Below, piece after piece: positions 17,989-26,422 of a stretch of 64,000 nucleotides of DNA. Source of the stretch: Lysobacterales bacterium. GTDB lineage: Bacteria > Pseudomonadota > Gammaproteobacteria > Xanthomonadales > SZUA-5. Both the position numbers and the translations under genes were made by a program. How positions within the stretch are numbered: the first letter of the stretch is position 1; each line of letters begins with the position of its first letter. The notes under the pieces were generated by a model that was given only the letters and a program-made list of their open reading frames with translations, searched no databases and was not told the DNA's origin. The stretch covers positions 1 to 64,000 of the forward strand of contig JALHRS010000009.1 of NCBI GenBank assembly GCA_022841325.1, given 5' to 3'.

Positions 17989-18760
17989 GTCAAGGTGGCT
18001 CGGTTGATGCGGCGCAGCCGCCGCAATTTCTCTGCAGCATAGCCAAAGCCCAGCGGTGGGAATCGTGCACGGCGCCTAGGTCCAAAGGCTGAATGCGGCT
18101 CGCTTCAGCGTTCAGGCGTGTCTCGAATTTTCTCGAATTTGCTCCGACGGAGAAATCGACGACAGCCTTGGAAGGCCGCCTATGCGCTTGATTATATTGA
18201 TGTTGTCGACTTTCTTGGCGCGACCCTGATGGATATCGGCGGATTTCCAGATCCCATTGGCTGAGACTTTTGGACGTCGGAGGACACTTAGGCAATGTGA
18301 AAAATGGACACGAGTGGCGCGCTCCCGACAGCGCGGCCAATTGTTCCCCCGACTGAGTTCGGGAGCGGCTTTCCATCTGCCTGCGAATCGGAGAAATGTG
18401 ACGCATGGTTTACGCATTCAGCACCAAGGCGCGTCGTCGGTCGTTGGTCGGGCCGATCCGGGTCCCGGCACAGACACCGTGGCCGGAATGTTCCCGCTTG
18501 ACTGCGAGATTTTCGCGCAGATCCGCTGGATTCCTCTCGAATATTGGCGAATCGGGCCCCGTGGCCATGGCGCTCACAACCCTTGCAGTTTCCAATATGT
18601 CCGGGGTCAACAACTTGTGCACGACGCCCGGGACCAGTGCAGAGCGCTAAGGACCAGTGGTATGGCCCACGGGGAACAGGCTGAGATCGATCGCGATCGC
18701 TACACAGGGACAAAACACCTGATCGAGCACCGCGCAACAGACGTCATGGGGAGGGGAGTG
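17989..18760. other. Long divergent regulatory spacer between two winged-helix regulators
   Basis: 772 bases separate the start codons of the kinase-type and CadC-type regulators. The frame of the downstream gene stays open upstream to 18257, but that stretch shows no domain and no good ribosome binding site, so it is treated as non-coding. No repeat family was recognised. Binding sites for the two winged-helix proteins would be expected here. Confidence 0.5.
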
Positions 18761-20866
18761 ATGCGTTACTGTTTTGACGATTACACGCTGGATCCGGCGG
18801 CCTTCATGCTGACCCGCATGGGTCAACCAGCCGAAGTTCCGCATCGGGTCTTCGAGTGCATCCATTACCTGTTGGAGCACCGCGAACGCGCCATCGGTCG
18901 CGACGAATTGATCCTGAAGCTGTGGGGGCGTCCCAATGTCTCCGATAATCAGCTGGCCCAGGTCGTCCTTGCCGCCAGACGGCTGCTGGCCGATGACGGC
19001 GCCAAGCAGCGCTTGATCCGCACGGTACCTGGCGTGGGCTATCATTGGATAGGCCCGGTCCTGGAACAACCCTCAGGCAGCCCGGAACCTGGATTGGTAT
19101 TCGATGCACCCTTGACGGAACTGGCGGTGGCCATCGCGGCTGCGCCAGTCCTCCAGACAGAGGTCGAACCGTCGGCTGCGAACGCTTTGCGGACCGAACG
19201 GACGATCGCCGCGCCCTTGCTGCCGGTACCTCCGCAGGCGAGCCCCTCGCGGTTGGTCTGGGCCCTCGTCGCCCTGACCATTGTTGTCGTCCTGTCCGTC
19301 GCAGCCCTCGGGGTTTCGCAGAATCAACCCCAAACAGTGCCGCCTGAAGAAGCTGCGAAAACCTCACTCGAACCGGCTAGCGACCCGTTGCTGGATCTCA
19401 GGAAGGCCCTGCGCCAGGCCCGCTATGAGCAGGTACGCGAGGGCCTGGCGCGGATGCCGGCAGCACTGGCGGACACGCCGTCGGCGCAGATTCTGGCAAT
19501 CGAACTGGCAGTTGCCCGAGGGCGTTTCGGGCGGGCCGAGGAGCTCCTCAAGCAAGAGCTGTCCAAGGCCCGGGCAGCAGATGATGCGGTTTGGCAAGCC
19601 CAACTGCTGAGCATTCGAAGCACCTTGCGATATCGCATGCGCAGGCCCGGCGTCGAGATTCTGGAGCCTGCACAGATGGCCGTCGATCTGTTGCAGTCCG
19701 CCGAAGATGCTGGCAAGCCGGTGCCCACACCGGTGATGGCCGAGAGTCTGCGAGTGCGTGGCAACGGGCTGGTCCAGACCGATCAGCTCGACGCGGCCTT
19801 GCTCGACATGAGCCGTGCCAGGAATCTCTACCAGAGCATCGGTGACGACCAGGGCAGCGCCGACTTGCGGGTGAGCATGGCGCGCGTCTGGATGCGCATG
19901 GGCCGCATGACCGAGGCCTTGGAGCAGATCAACGACATGGCTGCCGTCTACGCCCGGACCCAAGATCCGATACGCGAGATCTTTGCCAGAAACACCGCCA
20001 CCAAGATCCAGATCGAGCTGCTGCGCTGGCCTGAGGCCCTGGCCAGCAGCGATCGCAGCCTGCAGTTGCTGCACGGTGCACCGGATAGCGAGCGCCGTTA
20101 TTCCACCCTGATTCTGCGGGCGCTGGTGATGACTGGCCTGGGTCGGTTGCGAGAAGCCGCGTCCCTGATGGAGGAGGCCGATCCAGACGGCGATCGTCGC
20201 GACAGCGTCATTCCCGCCATCTTCCATCTGGCCACGGGGGATTACGACAAGGCGCTGACTGCGGCCAGCGACGAGTTCGAATCCAACAAGCTGAATTGCG
20301 GCAGCAATCTGCTGCTCGAGAATCGCGACGGCGCGCTGCTGCTATGGATGACCGCAGCCCAGGAACTGGCAGGGCAAGGCAGGTCCGTGCCCACGCCTAC
20401 CTCTGCCCAACTGGCGATACTCGAGAATCCCGACTCGGTGTCAGCCCACATCGCCCGTGGCCGCTGGTTATGGTCCCGAGCCGAGTTCGACGAGGCTGAA
20501 GCCGAACTGCGCCTTGGCCTTGAGCAGGCGCGTATGGACAATCAGCTCTATCGCATGCAGCTGGCCGGCGCGCCTTTGCTGGACTTGTTGATCGAGCGTG
20601 GCGATCTGGTGGCTGCTGAGCGGGTGCTGGAGGAACTCCGCGCCTACGATCCGATTCGTCTGGAGCAGAGTTTCGAGGTCCATGCGATGAATCTCCGATT
20701 GGCGCTGGCCAAGGGCAGTCCCTCAGACATTGCCCTTGCCCAAGACAGACTGGGCTCAATAGCCGGGGAAAGAAGTCTGCCCCTTCCGATCTGGATCGCA
20801 TCCGCTGCAGACCCGCAGATCGGTATCGAGACCCCAATCACAATCCTCGATCGTCACGGCGATTGA
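18761..20866 (+). CDS. CadC-like winged-helix transcriptional regulator with TM and TPR domain
   Basis: 701 residues from MRYCFDDYTLDPAAFMLTR, preceded by GGGGAGGGGAG. Residues 1-98 are a PhoB/CadC-type winged helix (VPHRVFECIHYLLEHRERAI, then ILKLWGRPNVSDNQLAQVVL and LIRTVPGVGYHWIG). A Pro/Ala linker leads to one membrane helix (165-185, LVWALVALTIVVVLSVAALGV), and about 500 residues of helical TPR-like repeats follow. The plan matches one-component membrane regulators in which the outer TPR part senses and the cytoplasmic winged helix binds promoters. It shares winged helix, single TM and TPR tail with the divergent kinase gene but lacks the kinase domains. Confidence 0.82.
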   Translation: MRYCFDDYTLDPAAFMLTRMGQPAEVPHRVFECIHYLLEHRERAIGRDELILKLWGRPNVSDNQLAQVVLAARRLLADDGAKQRLIRTVPGVGYHWIGPVLEQPSGSPEPGLVFDAPLTELAVAIAAAPVLQTEVEPSAANALRTERTIAAPLLPVPPQASPSRLVWALVALTIVVVLSVAALGVSQNQPQTVPPEEAAKTSLEPASDPLLDLRKALRQARYEQVREGLARMPAALADTPSAQILAIELAVARGRFGRAEELLKQELSKARAADDAVWQAQLLSIRSTLRYRMRRPGVEILEPAQMAVDLLQSAEDAGKPVPTPVMAESLRVRGNGLVQTDQLDAALLDMSRARNLYQSIGDDQGSADLRVSMARVWMRMGRMTEALEQINDMAAVYARTQDPIREIFARNTATKIQIELLRWPEALASSDRSLQLLHGAPDSERRYSTLILRALVMTGLGRLREAASLMEEADPDGDRRDSVIPAIFHLATGDYDKALTAASDEFESNKLNCGSNLLLENRDGALLLWMTAAQELAGQGRSVPTPTSAQLAILENPDSVSAHIARGRWLWSRAEFDEAEAELRLGLEQARMDNQLYRMQLAGAPLLDLLIERGDLVAAERVLEELRAYDPIRLEQSFEVHAMNLRLALAKGSPSDIALAQDRLGSIAGERSLPLPIWIASAADPQIGIETPITILDRHGD

Positions 20867-21012
20867 ATACCCACCGGCCGGCATCGGGCTACACGCTGAT
20901 ATCCAGGCATTCGAATCAAGCACGAACCAGGCAGCGAAGGGCCATGAATGCCGCGCATGGCGGACAGAATGAGCGCGGCTGTTGCCAACCGGGGGCACCG
21001 GGCCCGCAGCGG

Positions 21013-21744
21013 CTACTCGGCCTCCGAATTGCAGGCGCCCAGCGCCGCGCTGAGTGCTTGCAGGGTCTGTCCCTGGGCATCTTCGACCCACAGATTCAAG
21101 CGTGCCTGCCGGTGGTTCAGGTCCGACGGCAGCTGCACGCGTAGCGGCTGCGACAACGGCGCTGGCTGGGCAAAGGCGCGGACCACATGATCGTGACGCA
21201 GTCGCCGGCCGCGGTTCTCGCCCGCCCGCACCTGCGTGTACAAGCCATCCTCGGTGATCGCCAGATGGGCTTTGGCGCCGGCCGGGTAGCCCTCCACGGA
21301 CATCCACTCGGCCTCGACGCCGCTGTCGATGCGGATGCGGGCGGTCAAGGGCGGACCGGCCGTCGCCGCCGGTTCCGGCAGCCCCTGGCGCCAGCCGCGA
21401 AACTCGCGGCCGTCCACGGCGATCTCCGGCGTGTACACCGTGCGGCTGCGTGCCCGCGCGGCAAGTTCGCGCTGGCGTTGCGAAAATCGCGCGTCGGCAA
21501 AGCGATCGGGCCAGCCCAGATCGTCCCAGTAGTCGACGTGGAAGGCCAGCAGCATGCGCTGGTCTGCAGGCTTCAATCCGGACAGCCAGCGGTCCGCCGG
21601 CGGGCAGGAACTGCAGCCCTCGCTGGTGTAGAGCTCGACCCGCTGCGGCGGTGCGCCATCGGCGCTGAGCTCACAGCGCAGTGGCGCCGCCGACAGCTCG
21701 GCTGCAGTCAGCGTGGACAAAATGGCCAGAGCAAATATGCGCAT
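21013..21744 (-). CDS. DUF1223 thioredoxin-like secreted protein
   Basis: 243 residues with a signal peptide (MRIFALAILSTLTAAELSA). The DUF1223 hallmark VELYTSEGCSSCPPADRWL gives a CXXC pair (C44, C47) in a thioredoxin-like fold, followed by AFHVDYWDDLGWPDRFADARF and SRTVYTPEIAVDGR, all characteristic of the family. The biochemical role of DUF1223 is not established; the exported CXXC suggests redox or metal chemistry in the periplasm. It is monocistronic and divergent from the pepsin-like gene. Confidence 0.88.
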   Translation of the reverse strand: MRIFALAILSTLTAAELSAAPLRCELSADGAPPQRVELYTSEGCSSCPPADRWLSGLKPADQRMLLAFHVDYWDDLGWPDRFADARFSQRQRELAARARSRTVYTPEIAVDGREFRGWRQGLPEPAATAGPPLTARIRIDSGVEAEWMSVEGYPAGAKAHLAITEDGLYTQVRAGENRGRRLRHDHVVRAFAQPAPLSQPLRVQLPSDLNHRQARLNLWVEDAQGQTLQALSAALGACNSEAE

Positions 21745-22065
21745 GCGATCGACTCCCGATTTGGGACAGCAGACCGTGCACAGGGCGGTGGGCTTTCGGC
21801 GGGCGGCGGCACGAGGGCAAGAGGAAGGCTGGAGCGCCCGGCACTTGTGGGCTCAGACTGGTCTGGACGCTTTTCCGGTCAGGGGCCTGGAGGGTTGGAA
21901 TCTGCGACGACGGCGGCCGTCGCCCGCACCAGGGACATCCATCGGGTGTTGCGGACACCGTTCCGACCCAGCGGGTCGGCGCATCAGGACGTGTTGCCGC
22001 GATCTGACCGGTTCCACGGGAACCCGGCAGCAGCGACAATTCCGGAAATCCAACAGGAACCGCCC
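21745..22065. other. Divergent spacer with one family B half-site
   Basis: 321 bases between the DUF1223 and pepsin-like genes. CAGACTGGTCTGGACGC at 21854-21870 is a degenerate copy of the GTCCAGACTTGTCTGGAC element seen elsewhere in the window. The plus-strand frame is open through the spacer but shows no protein-like features. Confidence 0.5.
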
Positions 22066-23304
22066 ATGTCCGGTCGTACCGTGGAACTGCGCACCACCCT
22101 GGCCTACGCCCAGGGCGCCTACAGCGTCGGCATCAAGCTCGGCAGCCAGCAGCGGCTGGCCAATCTGCTGCTGGACACCGGCAGCAGTTCGCTGGTGGTG
22201 CTGCCGCATGCCTATGACCCCGATGCCGATGCCGCGCACGGACCCACCAGCCTGGCGCAGACCATCAGCTACGGTCAGGGCAGCTGGGCGGGCCCAGTGT
22301 TGCACTCGCAGGTCACCCTGGGCGATGGCCAGCACGAACGCGTGATCGGCGCCACGCCGCTGGCGCTGGTGGAAACCGCGGCCCAGAATTTCCGCAATGC
22401 CGACGGCTTGTTCGGACTGGCCTACAGGGGCCTCGACAGCGCCTACGATTTCCAGCAGTACCTCACGAGCCGTGGCACGCAGCCGGCGAGTACCTGGCCC
22501 TGGCCCTTCGACGGCGATCTTCAGGCCTTCCACGCGCTCGCCAGGCAGCAGCCGCGGGTCAGCGTCACGCCCTGTTTCACGGCATTGGAAGAGGAAGGCG
22601 TGCTGGCGAATGTCTACGCCATGGTCATCCGGCGCGCGCTGGTGCATGTGCTGCGCGAGCGTGCGACGGCGACCCAGTTGCTGGCGGATCCACTCAACAG
22701 CGGCATGCTGGTGCTGGGTGGCGGCGAACAGTGCCAGTCGCTGTATCACGGCGCCTTGCAGAGCATCCGCATCGTCCACGATCTCTATTACAACGCCCGG
22801 CTGATCGCAGTCCAGGTGGGCGCCGGAGCGCGCATCATCGCCCCGGCGCTGGCCGAGAAGGACGTGGCCCGCGCCGGCAGCAATGCCATCTTCGATACCG
22901 GCAGCAGCTTCGTGATCCTGCAACAGCAGATCTACGACGCGGTGATCGCCGCATTCCGCGAGCACGATCCGGCACTGCCGGCCTTGATCGAGCGCTTTCA
23001 GCAGGCCTTCCGGAACGAGGAAGGATTGCCCAACAGCCAGATCGAGCATCGCGCCTGGCCCGAACTGCATTTCATACTGGAATCATCCAGCGGCGGCGAG
23101 GCCATCCTGCGTTGCGACCCCGAGGACTACTGGCCGCACAACGCCCTGAAGGCCGGGCAATCGGTGTTTCTGCTGATGTCGCAGCTGCCGAACTGGCCTG
23201 ATCAGAGCATCCTTGGACTGCCGCTGCTGGCCGGCCGCTATTGCGTCTTCGATCGCCGCATCCACGGCCTCGGCGCCCTGAAGGTGGCCAGGGCGCGGGC
23301 GTGA
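22066..23304 (+). CDS. Pepsin-like aspartic protease (A1 family), bacterial
   Basis: 412 residues from MSGRTVELRTTLAY. Two Asp-Thr-Gly active sites are present: D37 in LLLDTGSSSLVVLP and D277 in AIFDTGSSFVILQQ. The segment ISYGQGSWAGPVL (about 67-79) matches the pepsin flap, DGLFGLAYRG matches the conserved strand of the N-lobe, and ILGLPLLAGRYCVFDRR matches the C-terminal ILGxxFLRxYYxxFD motif. Bilobal pepsins are mostly eukaryotic and known only sporadically in bacteria. No signal peptide is visible, so it may be cytoplasmic, as are other bacterial pepsins. An insert with TWPWPFDGDLQ (about 140-200) is unusual. The frame continues upstream but without protein-like sequence. Confidence 0.85.
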   Translation: MSGRTVELRTTLAYAQGAYSVGIKLGSQQRLANLLLDTGSSSLVVLPHAYDPDADAAHGPTSLAQTISYGQGSWAGPVLHSQVTLGDGQHERVIGATPLALVETAAQNFRNADGLFGLAYRGLDSAYDFQQYLTSRGTQPASTWPWPFDGDLQAFHALARQQPRVSVTPCFTALEEEGVLANVYAMVIRRALVHVLRERATATQLLADPLNSGMLVLGGGEQCQSLYHGALQSIRIVHDLYYNARLIAVQVGAGARIIAPALAEKDVARAGSNAIFDTGSSFVILQQQIYDAVIAAFREHDPALPALIERFQQAFRNEEGLPNSQIEHRAWPELHFILESSSGGEAILRCDPEDYWPHNALKAGQSVFLLMSQLPNWPDQSILGLPLLAGRYCVFDRRIHGLGALKVARARA

Positions 23305-23320
23305 GCGGCCGGGCAGAAGC

Positions 23321-23626
23321 CGCGGAGCAAGCTCCGCTCCACGTAGAGCAATGCCGCACGAGGCTGTCGTAGTGCCGAGCTTGCTCGGCAGGATGTGCCT
23401 CTTCGGCTTTGGCGAACGAGCACAAGCCCAGCCAGAGCAGCGGAGCAAGCTCCGCTCTACCAGAGCATCGGTGTACGAGGCTGTCGTAGTGCCGAGCTTG
23501 CTCGGCAGGATGTGCCTCTTCGGCTTTGGCGAACGAGCACAAGCCCAGCCAGAGCAGCGGAGCAAGCTCCGCTCTACCAGAGCATCGGTGTACGAGGCTG
23601 TCGTAGTGCCGAGCTTGCTCGGCACG
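23321..23626. repeat. 117-bp tandem repeat, about 2.6 copies
   Basis: The string GAGGCTGTCGTAGTGCCGAG recurs at 23360, 23477 and 23594, an exact 117-base period. Units two and three are nearly identical and the first partial unit is diverged. Each unit contains two small palindromes, CCGAGCTTGCTCGG and GCGGAGCAAGCTCCGC. It fills the space between the convergent pepsin-like and GST genes. It is not CRISPR because units are contiguous and have no unique spacers. Confidence 0.85.
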
Positions 23627-23640
23627 GGTCTACCGGGGAC

Positions 23641-24273
23641 TCAGGCCCACTCGGTCAAACCTTCGCTCTCATACAGCAGCTTGAAGCTGGGTCTGGCCTT
23701 CATGCGTGCCGCCAGTGCCGCCAGCGCCGGCCATTCGGTCGCCGGTTTGGGCATGTTGCGGGACCAGCGCATCAGCATCGTGGCGTAGAAATCCAGGGCC
23801 GTGAGCTGCTCTCCGCAGAAATGCGGGCCGTGCTGGCGCAGATGCGCGTCCACACCGACGAAAACCTGCTCGATGCGCCGTTGCGCGGCGGCCTTGGCCA
23901 GATCGGCATGGACCTCGCCAGCGGCTTCGGCGGGATAGAACCACGTACGAAACGCCGGCTGCAGGGTGTTGGCCAGATGCAGTGTCCATTGCAGATACGT
24001 GGCCCGCGCTGCACTGCCGGGGGCGGGCGCGAGTCCGGCGTCGGCATGACGCTCCGCCATCAGCAGCACCAGCGCTGCGCACTCGGCCACCGGATCGCCG
24101 TCGACGATCAGCGTCGGCACCACGCCATTCGGATTGAGTTTCAGATACTCCGCCGAGCGCTGTTCGCCGGCCTGCAGATCCACCTTCTTCAACTCGTGCT
24201 CGGCACCGAGTTCGATCAGCAGCCAATGGACAACCAGACTGGCGGCACCGGGAGCGTAGTAGAGGGTGTACAT
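23641..24273 (-). CDS. Glutathione S-transferase family protein
   Basis: 210 residues starting MYTLYYAPGAASLVVHWLLI, a typical N-terminus of bacterial GSTs related to the beta/theta groups. The thioredoxin-fold domain ends with LNPNGVVPTLIVDGDPVAECAALVLLM, which contains the cis-Pro glutathione-binding loop and the ECAAL motif (usual ESxAI). The C-terminal helical domain (about 85-210) includes GEQLTALDFYATMLMRWSRN, the GST N-capping region. Such enzymes conjugate glutathione to electrophiles; the substrate is unknown. The longer upstream frame is rejected because it reads through heptad repeats. Confidence 0.9.
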   Translation of the reverse strand: MYTLYYAPGAASLVVHWLLIELGAEHELKKVDLQAGEQRSAEYLKLNPNGVVPTLIVDGDPVAECAALVLLMAERHADAGLAPAPGSAARATYLQWTLHLANTLQPAFRTWFYPAEAAGEVHADLAKAAAQRRIEQVFVGVDAHLRQHGPHFCGEQLTALDFYATMLMRWSRNMPKPATEWPALAALAARMKARPSFKLLYESEGLTEWA

Positions 24274-24320
24274 GGGTGGGCTCCGGCAGGGGTTGTGGAC
24301 AGTGCCTGCAGCATAGCGGC

Positions 24321-24380
24321 TGGTTGCTGGTTGCTGGTTGCTGGTTGCTGGTTGCTGGTTGTCGGTTGTCGGTTGTCGGT
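24321..24380. repeat. Heptad repeat array GGTTGCT/GGTTGTC upstream of GST
   Basis: About 8.5 exact 7-bp units, first GGTTGCT then GGTTGTC. The G-rich strand is the plus strand, so relative to the GST gene (minus, starting 24273) the tract is C-rich and precedes the start codon by about 50 bases. It forms the distal bracket of the TPR-to-GST spacer. Confidence 0.9.
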
Positions 24381-24496
24381 GACGGGCCACGGGTCGTCGC
24401 CATGCGGTCGCGCCGTAAGGGCGCTCCACAGACCGCAGCTCACGGCCCGTGAGCAGTTTCGGGCCCTGCACAGTTGGCTCGCAATGACGCAGCTTC

Positions 24497-24567
24497 TGTG
24501 GGTCCGGACTTGTCCGGACGCTTTCGCCTGGTTTTGGGAGAAGCGTCCAGACAAGTCTGGACCCACA
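24497..24567. repeat. Family B paired hairpin (GTCCAGACTTGTCTGGAC)
   Basis: Two 27-base arms, 24497-24523 and 24541-24567, are inverted with few mismatches. Each contains the palindrome GTCC(G/A)GAC-TT-GTC(C/T)GGAC. A second paired copy is at 55427-55495 and single copies at 33794, 40738 and, degenerate, 21854. It lies in the spacer between the TPR and GST genes. Confidence 0.85.
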
Positions 24568-24604
24568 GGTCCCTCAGATCCTGGGCAAGAACGGCGTAGT
24601 CTTT

Positions 24605-24638
24605 CCCGTGCCCCGTGCCCCGTGCCCCGTGCCCCGCC
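24605..24638. repeat. Heptad repeat (GGGGCAC)n directly after the TPR gene stop
   Basis: Nearly five units of CCCGTGC on the plus strand, which read GGGGCAC on the sense strand of the minus-strand TPR gene whose stop codon begins two bases away. Four runs of three or more G separated by three bases fit a G-quadruplex motif in the mRNA. Confidence 0.9.
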
Positions 24639-24953
24639 TCATCCCCGCCGCAGGCGCCTCAACCACACCTGCATTTCGCGCTCCGCCTGCTTGTCGCCGC
24701 GTTCCGCGGCAACCGCGATGGCCTGCTGGTAAGCGCTGATGGCGGCGTCGGTCTGGCCGAGCAGATCCAGAGCGCGGGCCCTGGCCTTGAGCGCAGCGGT
24801 GTATTTCGGATCGAAGGCCAGCGCACGCTCGGCGTGATCGAGCGCCTGTTCGGGATCGGTGGCCAGCAGGGTCTGCGCCAGACTGAGGCGCAGCAGGGCG
24901 CTGTCGCGGCCGGCTTCCAGCTGTTTCAGCAACCGATCGAGAGACTCGCTCAT
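24639..24953 (-). CDS. Small TPR-repeat protein
   Basis: 104 residues, MSESLDRLLKQLEAGRDSAL and onwards, containing about two tetratricopeptide repeats (ATDPEQALDHAERALAFDPK, then YTAALKARARALDLLGQTDA). There is no signal peptide, so it is a cytoplasmic protein. It begins only four bases after the stop of the first trkH gene, so it is probably the last gene of the potassium-uptake operon. A role as a scaffold or partner is the general role of TPR domains; a link to Trk is suggested only by position. Confidence 0.8.
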   Translation of the reverse strand: MSESLDRLLKQLEAGRDSALLRLSLAQTLLATDPEQALDHAERALAFDPKYTAALKARARALDLLGQTDAAISAYQQAIAVAAERGDKQAEREMQVWLRRLRRG

Positions 24954-24957
24954 GGCC

Positions 24958-26406
24958 TCACTCCCGCCACAGGGCTGGGGTCAGCAGTACCAGCACGGTG
25001 AAGACTTCCAGACGCCCGATCAGCATGGTCAGGGCCGAGATCATCAGCGCGCCGTCGTTGAGATCCTGGAAATGCAGGGCCACACCGCCCAGACCCGGAC
25101 CCAGATTGGTGATGCATGAGGCGGCGGCCGCGAAGGCCGTGAACAGATCGACACCGGTGGCGGCGATGGCCAGGCCGGAGACGATCAGACTGACGCAGAA
25201 CACGGTCACGAAGGCCGCCACGGTGGTGATCATCTCGTCGCCGACCATGCTGCGGTTGAGCTTGACCGGAAAGCGCCCGTGCGGATGCACCAGCCGCATC
25301 AGCTCACGACGGGCCAGCTTGGCCACGATCTGCACCCGCACGACCTTGATGCCGCCGGCGGTGGAGCCGGCACAGCCGCCAACGAAGGCGGCCAGCACCA
25401 CCAGCGCGGGCGCCATCCCCGGCCAGTGGGCGAAGCCGGTGGTGGTGTAGCCGGTGGTGGTCAGGCCGGAGACCACCTGAAAGGCGGCGTGGCGGAAGTT
25501 GTCGCCAAAACCTACGTACATGCCTTGCCACCACAGCTCAACGGCCACGAACAGCGACAGGAACAGGGCGATGCGGATCAGCGTGCGGAACTCGCCATCC
25601 TCGGCGTAGACCAGGGCGCTGCCGTGGCGCCAGGCCACGAAATGCAGGGCGAAACTGGCGCTGCCGAGCAGCATGAAGACGATGGCGATGACTTCGATGA
25701 CCGGGCTCTCGAAGTAGCCCAGGCTGGCGTCGTAGTTGGAAAATCCACTGGTCGCCACGGTGGTGAAGCCATGACAGAGCGCGTCGAAGAAATTCATGCC
25801 CGCCGCCCAGTAGGCGAGAATGCAGGCGATGTTGAGGCCGACATAGATCACCCACAGCGCGGCGGCCGTGTCACGTATTCGTGGCGTCAGCTTGTTGTTC
25901 TTCATCGGGCCGGTGACTTCGCCCTTGGTCAGTTGCAGGCCACCCACACGCAGCGAGGGCAGGATCGCCACCGCCAGTACGACGATGCCGAGGCCACCGT
26001 AGAACTGCAGCAGCGCCCGATACAGCAGCACACTGCGCGGCAGCGCATCCAGACCGACGATCACCGTCGATCCGGTCGTGGTCAGGCCGCTGACGACCTC
26101 GAACAGGGCCTCGATATAGCCCAGCTGCGGCGGCGCGATCACCAGCGGAATCGCCAATACCAGACTGGTGATGATCCACACCGACGTGGTTACCAGAAAG
26201 CCGTCGCGCAGCCTCAGCTCACCCTGCGCGCGGCGCGTCGGCAGGAACAGCGCCAGGCCCACCGTCAGCAGGATCACGAAGCTGTCGACAAAGGCCAGGG
26301 TGGCGCCGTCGCGGTCATACAGGCTCAGCGTCAGCGGCGGTACCACCAGCAGGCTGGACAGCAATTGCACATTGCCGATCGCCCGCAGGATGGGCCCGTG
26401 ATTCAT
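24958..26406 (-). CDS. trkH: Trk potassium uptake protein, TrkH (downstream copy)
   Basis: 482 residues with about ten membrane helices. The four pore-loop sequences of the SKT family are visible: SGLTTTGSTVI, TTVATSGFSNYD, SGLTTTGYTTTGF and SCITNLGPGLGG, each with the selectivity-filter glycine. TrkH moves K+ into the cell and is gated by TrkA, encoded in the same operon. It starts at MNHGPILRAIGNVQLL, which aligns with the start region of the neighbouring paralog. A farther start at 26520 would run into the previous gene. It lies 16 bases downstream of the second TrkH copy. Confidence 0.95.
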   Translation of the reverse strand: MNHGPILRAIGNVQLLSSLLVVPPLTLSLYDRDGATLAFVDSFVILLTVGLALFLPTRRAQGELRLRDGFLVTTSVWIITSLVLAIPLVIAPPQLGYIEALFEVVSGLTTTGSTVIVGLDALPRSVLLYRALLQFYGGLGIVVLAVAILPSLRVGGLQLTKGEVTGPMKNNKLTPRIRDTAAALWVIYVGLNIACILAYWAAGMNFFDALCHGFTTVATSGFSNYDASLGYFESPVIEVIAIVFMLLGSASFALHFVAWRHGSALVYAEDGEFRTLIRIALFLSLFVAVELWWQGMYVGFGDNFRHAAFQVVSGLTTTGYTTTGFAHWPGMAPALVVLAAFVGGCAGSTAGGIKVVRVQIVAKLARRELMRLVHPHGRFPVKLNRSMVGDEMITTVAAFVTVFCVSLIVSGLAIAATGVDLFTAFAAAASCITNLGPGLGGVALHFQDLNDGALMISALTMLIGRLEVFTVLVLLTPALWRE

Positions 26407-26422
26407 GTCGAGTTCCTCGGAT

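Noticed and set aside
16117-18042. 641-residue plus-strand frame opposite the kinase gene
   Set aside because: Antisense shadow of a protein with clear kinase motifs; His/Arg/Gln-rich composition typical of shadows.
18257-18760. 168-residue N-terminal extension of the CadC-like regulator
   Set aside because: No domain, no ribosome binding site; the winged helix begins exactly at the ATG with GGGGAGGGGAG upstream.
21187-22065. N-terminal extension of the pepsin-like frame
   Set aside because: It is antisense to the DUF1223 gene and lacks protein features; the ATG at 22066 fits the pepsin fold.
23321-23626. CRISPR array
   Set aside because: Contiguous 117-bp units without unique spacers and no cas genes; the heptad arrays fail for the same reason.
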